This document shows positions 55,603 to 64,000 of a stretch of 64,000 bases of DNA, one piece after another. Positions within the stretch are counted from its first letter, which is position 1. Every line of letters begins with the position of its first letter. The notes beneath the pieces are model-generated. The model saw only the letters and a program-made list of their open reading frames with translations, was not told where the DNA came from and ran no database searches. Both the position numbers and the translations under genes were made by a program. Origin of the DNA: Guadua angustifolia (taxonomy: Eukaryota > Streptophyta > Magnoliopsida > Poales > Poaceae); assembly GCA_036346375.1 (NCBI GenBank), contig CM070515.1, positions 11,058,423-11,122,422 on the forward strand. Direction: 5' to 3'.

Positions 55603-58600
55603 TCTCACCATTCCATGTCTATGCCGTCTGAGGCCCCATGTCTGACAGATCATATCCTTGCCGATAAGGTTGTGCATTTTTAGCCGACTTAACCAAACGT
55701 GATAACTAGCTTAAAACTATCTTGTTTGGTCATCTTAATTTTAATCAGAACAAGGGTGATCTACCCTCGTGACACCAGACTTTACCTGCGTACGCCTCTA
55801 CCGCGCGCATTGGTGTCGCCCCGTCCGTCGCTGCAGAGACCTCATCAAGACCCATGTGTTCATCTCCACTATCCTTAGCCTTTTTTGAGTTGTACCTTCT
55901 ACCTCGACGCTACCAGCGTGCCGTCGTGTCGATCAAGCTTGACGTAGTCAATGCATGCCACTTCACCACTCGACTTTATGTTGCCATTCGCAACTAACGA
56001 GGCAGAACGACATTGGCGGGCATGGGCATGAACATGGACGGTCTAAAAGCAGGACTATGGATCTTGCCAAACGTCTACATCTACATCATCATTCATCAAC
56101 ATCACATGTATGGAGAACATGAAGCGAAGATCAAAGAGACAAAGACCGTGGCTTAATTGGAGGTACCCGCAAGTCAACCTCACTGGAGTAAATAACCAGT
56201 TTTCTGAGGCCCCGTGAACCAAGAGACTGCATCGTCAAGTCATAGAGCACACATGAATAAAAGAGAGTTGTATTTTATAGTTCCATGAGAATTAATAAAA
56301 TGCATGCTTCCTTATATTTTTGTTTCTTATATTTTATTTATTTTTGTGCACATTGGCATACCCGCACATAATCCCGACGCGCAGAAATCCTAATGTGATT
56401 TATCGTGTCAAACAGCATGTGCCCACAGAGAAAAATGGTATTTCAGGGGAATGTAATCTCGAATGATCGGTGAGCTTTGATCACGAGGGAGTAGTATATA
56501 TAATGTATATTGGTAGGTTAACTCTTTCAATAATGTTTCAGAAACTGGCAAAACAAAACGAGAGGACGCAGAACTGAGTGCAGATTGGCCCGATTGCAAT
56601 GGCAGTCCAGATAGCAGGTGCGAATGTGCGCTGTATAGAGCTTGACGATCTGGGCCGTTTTTGAGCTCGCTGAGGCGAGGAGAGGTGACGAGCCGAGCGG
56701 CGCGGTTGGTCTGGGCCGTCGTTGGTAAGAAGGGCTATGACCCGCCGACCTGCGGGCTCGTCTCTCTCTCTCTCTCACACACACAATGACTTGTCATCTC
56801 GACTTCTCAATTGCTTGCAGACAGCATAGTCGCCCCTTGGTTCAACCTTGGACCTTTGGCGCCATTTCTTTACTACCCATAGGTCCCAAACAAACTCAAG
56901 CGTGGATTTCTTTACACAAGAGTTACCCCTGTACACACCACACACGGATCGCTTCCCGCCAGCTACTGTCTACAAAGGATAGGACCCATTTTACTGCCAT
57001 GTCCGCTGTAGCACCGTCACGCTGCGGCGAAAGAAAGCTGCCTAGACCAGAGGTTGCCAGGGGAAGAGAGGCTTTGCTCCGTCTCTCTCACATCCCAGGC
57101 TCCCAGGCAAACTCATCGATAATCTCTCTATTTCCTCCCAAAATCTCCACCGACTTCTCTTACCTCCAAAAGCACCAAAGCGCATCCGCCTTTTCCCTCT
57201 CCCCCGACCGGCATTAAAGGAGCTTTTTAGTCGTGACGGGCGAAGAGAGCATCCGTTGGCTCAACCAAGTGGGCATTCCGTCACCTTTGCCTCTCCCTCC
57301 GCCTGCTGCTCTGCTCTCTAAGCTACGTACGTATGCCATGTCCCTGCTACGACCAAGACCAACCCTTCTTCGTCGCCTCCGTCTCGCTTGACCACTTTAT
57401 CCCGACGGTGACTGGCTGACACGTACTCCATGTTTAGATCGTTTGATACACCTTGCTTGTCGTGTTGCTCGAACTTTATGCATGGTCGTAAGTTTGAACC
57501 AACAGCAATACAGCACAAAACGGTACACGTCTCCTGGGTTGAAAATTTGGGCTTCCAATCCAATCCAGTCAAACCAAACACGTAGAAATATGCTGGATTT
57601 TGTTCGTCAAGTCTCTCTTACGTTCAGATTGTTGCCTCGTGTCTGTCACTCATTTCTTAAGTGCACAAAAGCTAAAGAAGGTGAGTAGTCATGGAACTCT
57701 GTATTAACCTAAGATTATCATGCTAGTCCAGAAGTCTATACTACCACAAAAACAATCTATATATCAACGCGTAAACACAAGTCATAAGATCCCCACCATG
57801 CACACAACTTCTCTTCTCGCTTTGCTCTTTTTGCCCACTTTTGTGCGCGCGTCCATACCTCACTGATTGATCACTTAGTTTTTGATTTATTATTTTGTTC
57901 GCCTTTTGAAGACTGGCCCATTTACTTGCTTGAAAACTATATAGATTTACAATTTTCTTGGGCAGACATGACTAAAGTTTTATGAAGTCATCATGCTATC
58001 CAAGAATCTTTGAGAAGAACAATAGTACCCGTAGTACCGGGGGTTTTTTTTTTGTCGAGCGGACTCGCAGTTGTTTTATGTCTAGTGTAAACACGTGCTT
58101 CCCTGAAAAAAGGTAAATATGTACAATATGACATGATTGCAAGCTGCAATTCATCTGTTGAAAAGCTGGTACAGTAAGATTAGGAAACCAATTTGAGACC
58201 TTGAGTACGTAGTATTACAGTGCTACCATACCATCCCTTGAGAACCTGTCGGTGTCAGGAAGATAAAGGGTGAGATTAGTAGCTCGGGACCGATTCATAT
58301 CCACCAACCATCTAATACCAGCAAAATATCTGCTCTACAGAGCACACGCCCTCGTTCAGAGTCACAGCCTCACAGGTTTTACCGCACGGAGGTGACTAGA
58401 TCACCTACGTAAGTACTGTGAAAACGAAACCAAACGCTAACTCCAAGTTAACCCTTTCTGCAAAAGTATGCAAGATAAAAATAACTTTCGTCCTCACCGT
58501 TAAATTACCGGATCGAGTGATCGACTGTGGTTAGATATTGGTAGCATCGAAAAACAAAAGTTCATACTATCACACACGACCAATTAAAACTCAGAAACAT

Positions 58601-58740
58601 ATTTTGTTCCTTTTTTTCCCAAGATGAACACGGATTTATTCTAGAAGAGAATCAGTCTATGTGATGTTATCCCGGCTGGCTGGCTGTGCCTCGTCGAGGA
58701 GGCCCCCACGCATGCCCGAAACGTGTCCCAGATTCCTCCG
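55603..58740. other. No gene recognised; upstream region of the heat-shock factor gene
   Basis: About 3.1 kb without a supportable gene. The 143-codon frame at 56786-57217 (+) has no domain. Its N-terminal part looks like AT/CT-rich promoter DNA, so I do not call it. A CT microsatellite lies at 56760-56780. Confidence 0.35.
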
Positions 58741-58747
58741 CCCGCCT

Positions 58748-58762
58748 TGAACCTTCCAGAAC
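58748..58762 (+). promoter_or_regulatory. Perfect heat-shock element
   Basis: TGAACCTTCCAGAAC fits nGAAnnTTCnnGAAn exactly, about 240 bp upstream of the putative TATA box. A second partial element, CGAACCTTCTCG, follows at 58786-58797. Confidence 0.7.
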
Positions 58763-59000
58763 AACTACCCAGGAAAAAAAACCGCCGAACCTTCTCGCAG
58801 TTTCCTAGCCCCACCCTCCCCGTCCCCGCGCGCACCCCCACCCCTACGCACGGCGTTCCCGACCGTCCGATCACCGCAAAACACGCGTCTAACGTCGTGA
58901 TATTTACCCACCCACGCGAACCTACATGCGGGCGCCCGCGCGGCGCGAGGCGTGACTTGGCTTTCTAGCTGCCAGTGGTGGCCTGGTGGGTCGCCCTCGG

Positions 59001-59007
59001 TTTATAT
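59001..59007 (+). promoter_or_regulatory. TATA box of the heat-shock factor gene
   Basis: TTTATAT (within GGTTTATATCTT), followed by a CT-rich stretch suited to a transcription start near 59030-59040, leaving a 5' leader of about 175 nt. Confidence 0.5.
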
Positions 59008-59131
59008 CTTCTCCCTCCGCGACCGCTTCCCTCTTCCTGTCTTCCTTCCCTCCATGTGCTGACTCCTCCGCTCAGTTCGTTCCGTCTCGTTTCTAGCTTC
59101 TCCCGGTTGGTTTTCTCCACGCTACGCAACC

Positions 59132-59146
59132 GGAACCTTCCAGAAG
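59132..59146 (+). promoter_or_regulatory. Perfect heat-shock element in the leader region
   Basis: GGAACCTTCCAGAAG fits nGAAnnTTCnnGAAn exactly and lies 66 bp before the ATG, between the TATA box and the start codon. It shares the core GAACCTTCCAGAA with the upstream element. Confidence 0.65.
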
Positions 59147-59211
59147 GCGCGATTTCCTTCAGCTACGTACGGTACGTGTCCCCCGGCCAGATCTGCGCGG
59201 GCGGCGGCGTC

Positions 59212-60442
59212 ATGGCCGAGCAGGGCGCCGCCGCCGACGAGCCAGCCCCGGCGCCGGCTGTGGAAGCGGGGCAGAGGTCGGTGCCCACGCCGTTCCTGAC
59301 CAAGACGTACCAGCTGGTGGACGACCCGGCGGTCAACGACGTCATCTCGTGGAACGAGGACGGATCCACCTTCGTCGTCTGGCGCCCGGCGGAGTTCGCG
59401 CGCGACCTCCTCCCCAAGTACTTCAAGCACAACAACTTCTCCAGCTTCGTGCGGCAGCTCAACACCTACGTTCGTAAATGTTTTTATTGTTCTTATTATT
59501 TTTCTCAAACCCGTTTAGTTTGTTATGGATCAGTCTGTCTTGGTTTCGCCGGAATGTTACGGTGCTGATTCGTGATTGGTGCTTGATGATGGTCTGTGGG
59601 TATAGGGATTTAGGAAGATTGTGCCGGACAGGTGGGAGTTCGCCAACGACTGCTTCCGGCGAGGGGAAAGGCGGCTACTTTGCGACATAAACCGCCGGAA
59701 GGTGACGCCGGCCCCCGGGGCGACGGGGATGGTCACGGCGGCGGCTGCGGCGGCAGCGATTCCGATGGCGCTGCCAGTCTCGCCGGTGCTCTCCGGCGAG
59801 GAGCAGGTGCTGTCGTCGAGCTCGTCCCCGGAGCCTCCGTTGCTGCAGCCGCCGGCAACGTCCGGCTCCGGCTCCGGCTTCGGCGGGGTCGTCTCCGGCG
59901 ATCTGGGCGAGGAGAACGAGCGGTTGCGGCGGGAGAACGCGCGGCTCGCGCGGGAGCTCGGCCAGGTGAAGAAGCTCTGCAATAATATCCTCTTACTCAT
60001 GTCCAAGTATGCCGCCACCCAGCAGCTCGACGCCGTCAACGCGGCAGCTGCCGCTGCTGCCGGGAACTGCTCCGGCGAGTCGGCCGAGGCGCTGCAGCTC
60101 CCACATCCGGCAGTGGTCGAGCTCATGCCTTCGTGCCCGGGGGCTCCCGCTGCCGTCGAGGCGGCTGCTGCGGAAGCAGAGCACTACGAGGAGAAGACTG
60201 GCGCGAGGCTATTCGGCGTCTCCATCGGGCGGAAGCGAATGCGCCACGATGACAGCGGCGGTGAGGACCCGGAGGTGAAGCCAGAGCCTATGGAGGCGCC
60301 AACGCAGCTCGACCCGAAGGACTACACGACGGAGCCGCAGGTCTGGCCCATATACCGGCCCAGACCCGTGTACCACCCGCTCCGGGCCTGCAACGGGTCT
60401 GAACGCGCCGGAAGCGACCACGACGGGTCCAACTCGAGGTGA
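59212..60442 (+). CDS. Class B heat-shock transcription factor (HsfB2-like), 2 exons
   Basis: DNA-binding repressor/co-regulator of heat-shock genes. Exons 59212-59469 and 59606-60442, intron 136 bp (GT-AG, phase 0), 364 residues. The winged-helix DNA-binding domain (about 24-118) starts VPTPFLTKTYQLVDD and includes WNEDGSTFVVW, KYFKHNNFSSFVRQLNTY and GFRKIVPDRWEF. The intron splits it at the family's conserved position, after NTY. A short HR-A/B-type coiled coil (about 188-221, EENERLRRENARLARELG) follows an Ala/Ser-rich linker. The repression motif LFGV (288-291) inside RLFGVSIGRKR, with its basic nuclear-localisation cluster, marks class B; no AHA activation motif is seen. The ATG is in a good context (GTCATGG). 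A two-codon upstream ORF (ATG TGC TGA, 59054-59062) precedes it. Orthologue B2b or B2c cannot be decided by eye. Confidence 0.95.
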
Positions 60443-63012
60443 GTTGGGCCCGTCCCATAGCAGCTAATAGTATCAATTAACTTACTAATACTATTGCTAA
60501 TTTGCCGCTACTTAAAAGTTACTGGGAAGAGTGGCACGTAGTACTGCAGATTTATCTACTCGACCGTATGTGTATCTCCTGTGTCTCTTTTTTTTTTTTT
60601 TGCTAGTTTTCTTTCCCATTATCCTCTGTAAAACATGGAATCATACCTATATTAAAGATTGCAGCCTTCACGCGATCTCAACGATTTGAGTCGAGCCAGC
60701 CGCGCGGCGCACCCGGCTGGCTCAGCTAAAAGTTTTTTTTCGTGTTTAGGTCCCTCGAAAAATACATAATTACATATAGATCTTTTTCACGGTTTTTTAC
60801 GAGAAGGACATTCTGGTTAAAAAAACGCAAATCTTTTGTGAAAAGGACCGTAAATAAATACCGAAAAAATAGCGTAGTTACGTTTGGATCATTTTAGCTA
60901 TTTTCGCGAAAAGAATCTTTCGATTTAGAGCCTAATTTTTTCCTTATGTTTCTTTCGTTTGTTTTTTTACGCCCCATTTTTAGCGAAAAGACACTTAAAT
61001 GTTTGCGCAAACTCTCTGAAGCTTCCGAAGATTATTTTTAGCACATTATTTCGTACAGGGAGGCATTCCAATTTTTGCATGGACCTTTCGGAGCTTCTGG
61101 AATTTATTTTTAACACGTCGTTACAAAGAGGCACTCCGATTTTTGCATGATCTTTTGGAGTTTCCGGAATTTATTTTTTTATCATGTCGTTTTTTCAGAC
61201 ATTTGCTCGAAACTTTTTGAAATTATATATTTATCCATTTTCCCCCCTATTAGTCCCTCAAAACTCATGTGATTTTTTTTCTTAGCTTACAACGGTCAGC
61301 GCGGTGCGGCGCGGCGTGCACCGCACCAACGTGTCTAGTAAATATTATAGCATCGGTTATTCAGTAGTGGCAGCAGTAGCATGTTCCAGAAATGACATGT
61401 CCAACGACCTGATCTACATGTCTGGTTTGAATTTCCTGATTTCAACTAGGAACTGCGGTCGGTTAGTCTAGATCGTTCACTTTACATCAGCCCGTTGGGT
61501 AGAGTTGGCAGCAAATCTGGGTCGTATGTTTGCGCGGAAACGTGATTTGGCGGTCAGAACAAGATATTTTTTCCGATGGGTCTATTCGAAGTGGATTACT
61601 CGGCGTTTGTCACGGGAGAAATATCTTGCGAGCGCACCTACTAGAAGGTACGAAAACCACTTTCTTGTAAGCGAAGTCGGATTTCACGGGGGATTCCGAC
61701 AGCGACCCGTTGTGTAAGCATGAGTGGGTTGCTTAGCGGTTCAGTGTCGTTTGTTAGAGCAAGAGCCAACGATGTGTCATCAAAACTGGAATCAATCGGT
61801 TTTCCAGCCTCTTTTATTTTATTTTTTTAATTAGCATTTTTTTAAACGTATCTATAAATGTAGAAGACATGGTAGCCAGCAAACATGGTAGCAGGCAACG
61901 AGCGCTAAGCAGACAGCTACCATGTCTTCGGAGAGTGGGAGAAGCCAGTGCAGCCGTGGTCCGCAAGCGCGGAGTAGAGATGCCGTGGCTGACGAGTGCG
62001 AAAGGTGCCTTTCGTGGTAGGACTGGACTATATTTGCAGTTCTATTCAGAAAGGAGCTATTTTTGCAAAAAAAAAGGACTAGAAAAGTGATCAATCCTCA
62101 AAACCGTATACATTGACATGCTGAATGATATTTCCATATATAAATACTCCATCTTAAAAAATACTCTCTCTTCTCTTATGTAGACTAAAGATATATTGAA
62201 AATGACTAAACTAGCTCCTAATTATTATTTATAAGCATTATATCTAATACATACATGTAGAGAATATAATTATATAAAGTAAAAATGGATATTTATTAGT
62301 GGTACAGGAAAAATATTACACAATTTTGTATTAGAATATGAAATACATACTATATTTGTGAACAAGATCATTAAAAAATATGTATTCGTTGCTTTCCAAA
62401 AGAAGAATGTTTATATTTCTCACTGAGATATCATCAAAACACTACATCCTGCCATGTTGAACTAAAGCATGTGCTATGACATTTCTGTGCATCTTACTAG
62501 TCACCCACATTCAATGGTATCACTGTTGTCAAATACAAGCCAACTTTGTAAACGTGTAATGTCTGGTAGCCCGATGCATCTCGCAAGTGCTGTCTATATG
62601 TGTGTTGTGGTCCAAGTGAACGCTCGTCTGTCTGTCGAACACATCGGAAGAACAACATCTAGAACATTTTTACATCACTTCTTTTTACGGCTTAATGAGT
62701 AATTGCTTACAGGACTAATGCGCTGAGAATGAGGATTAAATATCCGGTGGGTTCTTCAAACTGTTAAGCACTTTTATGGCCCGTTGAATAAGTGAACAGG
62801 TATACAAGTTTATGTCAGACGAGGAGTTGCAAGTAGCATGAAACCACAGTGGAACACTTAAAACTCAATTAAGCTCATTTTGAGCACACCTTTAATTCTG
62901 GAGGTTACGATACTGCCACAGGGACTTCCATTCTTCCACTAGTTGTCCATGTACATATGAGAAGTGAAGATTTCTCCTAAGTTACTCGGATCTGAACTTC
63001 GATTCCAACAAT
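60443..63012. other. No gene recognised between the Hsf and polygalacturonase genes
   Basis: The first ~200 bp is probably the Hsf 3' UTR. 60740-61270 is T-rich with recurring phrases (CTTTTGGAGTTTCCGGAATTTATTTTT, GAGGCA(T/C)TCC(A/G)ATTTTTGCAT) that look like a decayed tandem or transposon sequence. 61868-61926 has ACATGGTAGC / GCTACCATGT in inverted orientation. 62140-62210 resembles a Stowaway end (TACTCCATCTTAAAAAATACTC), but I cannot find its partner. Confidence 0.4.
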
Positions 63013-64000
63013 ATGCCTACCATCCTCAATGTCTTTATCTTGTTCGTTGTGCTTTACGGTGGCCACGTACACGGCAAGAACGGCGGCTGCACGGCCGGCG
63101 GCGTCTATGATATAACAGAGTATGGAGCGGCGCCGAGCAGGGAAGATAACAGAGACGTGATTACCGTTTAATTCCATCTATCCTCTGTCATCTCAGAATA
63201 GTTTGCATTGACTGTTTGCTGATTTGATGTACCTGACGAAATTCCCAAGCTAAATTTGACGCGTTTGTCAACTGCTGTGTTTTTGTTGCGAAATGCATGC
63301 AATGCTCCGCTACTTCTTGTGGTTTTCTGATCCATGTGTCACCCCTGTCCAGGCACTATTGGCCGCGTGGCGTGCCGCGTGCGGCTCCACGGTCGGCAAC
63401 GCGACGCTCCTGATCCCCGTGGGCACCTTCGCCGTCAGCGCAGTCGAGTTTTCAGGGCCGTGCAAGAACGGCGACGCGCCCGCCGTGGTGATCGACGGCG
63501 TGTTGCGGCCATGTGCGGGCGGCTGCCACCTCTCGGGTGATGCCTGGATCACTTTTAGTGGCCTGAGCAACCTGCTGGTCACCGGCAACGGCACCCTCGA
63601 CGGCCAGGGCAGCGCTGAAACCAACAAGCACAAGTTAACGGTGATTAACCCGTTCAAGACGGACTAGCCAAGTTTTTTTTTTCTGAACGAATGGTGAGAT
63701 GATTTGGCCATTGTGCAGACCCTGGTGTTTAAGGGCCTGTCAAATTCGACTGTGAGGGGCCTGACGTTCCTAGACAGCAGGGGCTTCCACCTGTCCTTCC
63801 ACAGCAGCAGCCATGTTGTGGCGGAGGGCCTCCACATCCACGCGCCTGAGGCCAGCCGCAACACGGACGGCATCCACGTCGGCCTCTCCAGCCACGTCAG
63901 CATCACTAACTCCATCATCGGCACCGGCGACGATTGCGTGTCCATCGGCCCCGGCTCCACCGACGTCGAGGTCAAAGGCGTCATCTGCGGCCCCGGCCAC
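63013..64000 (+). CDS. Polygalacturonase, GH28, exo-type; 3' end outside window
   Basis: Secreted pectin-degrading enzyme. Exons seen: 63013-63156, 63353-63640 and 63719 to the window end; GT-AG introns, all phase 0. The ATG is followed by a hydrophobic signal-like stretch (ILNVFILFVVLYGG), then YDITEYGAAPS, the GH28 N-terminal pattern. Exon 2 has LLAAWRAACGS, LLIPVGTF and TGNGTLDGQG. Exon 3 has the catalytic NTD (192-194, in NTDGIHVG), GDDCVSIGPG (Asp215-Asp216) and ends CGPGH (234-238), where the catalytic GHG begins. The donor of exon 2 is inferred: GTGATT at 63641 keeps frame, while an upstream GTTAAC does not. Similarity in style to grass pollen exopolygalacturonases is my impression. 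The expected remaining ~40% (RIK region) is off the window. Confidence 0.9.

Noticed and set aside
56786..57217. 143-codon open frame upstream of the heat-shock factor gene
   Set aside because: No recognisable domain, odd composition and no splice or regulatory support.
59557..60126. 189-codon minus-strand frame opposite the heat-shock factor
   Set aside because: Antisense shadow of a GC-rich coding exon.

Overview
This is plant nuclear DNA, most likely from a grass. The evidence is the GC-rich exons with GT-AG introns, four protein genes whose domain layouts match monocot families, and a dense layer of Tourist-like, Stowaway-like, Mutator-like, hAT, CACTA, copia and solo-LTR elements. I cannot name the species. 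All assignments come from reading the sequence; no database search was run.

Four genes look real. (1) 8737-10599 (-) is a plastid-type 6-phosphogluconolactonase with 3 exons. (2) 20282-23424 (-) is a single-RRM protein of the plant nuclear speckle RNA-binding (NSR/RBP1) type with 6 exons, the last of which is short and easily missed. (3) 59212-60442 (+) is a class B heat-shock factor with 2 exons; it has a perfect heat-shock element upstream of its TATA box and another in the predicted leader. (4) 63013-64000 (+) is the first three exons of a GH28 (exo)polygalacturonase that runs off the window. A broken F-box/DUF295-type gene lies at about 12.04-12.8 kb.

The rest is mainly mobile DNA. From 0.45 to 5.6 kb two copia relatives lie in opposite orientation, and the minus-strand one has a solo LTR (TSD CCGAC) inside its reverse transcriptase. 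From 6.6 to 25 kb there are foldback MITEs with 9-bp duplications, Tourist-like and Stowaway-like MITEs and a solo LTR (TSD ACTGT), scattered between and inside the genes. From 25595 to 41578 there is a CACTA transposon (TSD TAC) with TNP2/TNPA-like remnants. It is split by a Sirevirus-like, gag-only retroelement with 3.3-kb LTRs (28170-39735), preceded by a truncated extra piece of the same family (27041-28169). From 44624 to 46926 a second CACTA element (TSD AGG) carries captured exons of an RMD1/DUF155-type gene. From 46592 to 53931 a unit of about 3.67 kb is tandemly duplicated; it holds the CACTA right end, a Stowaway and most of a ZMYM1-like hAT transposase. The complete hAT (51594-55594, TSD CCTTCATG) overlaps the second unit.

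The most unusual signal is in the long LTRs. The U3 part contains about 18 different imperfect hairpins, nearly all capped by the same pentaloop TGTGT, with stems that differ from hairpin to hairpin yet remain self-complementary. The same element also carries repeated primer-binding-site-like motifs and about six polypurine tracts before its LTR, and it has no pol.
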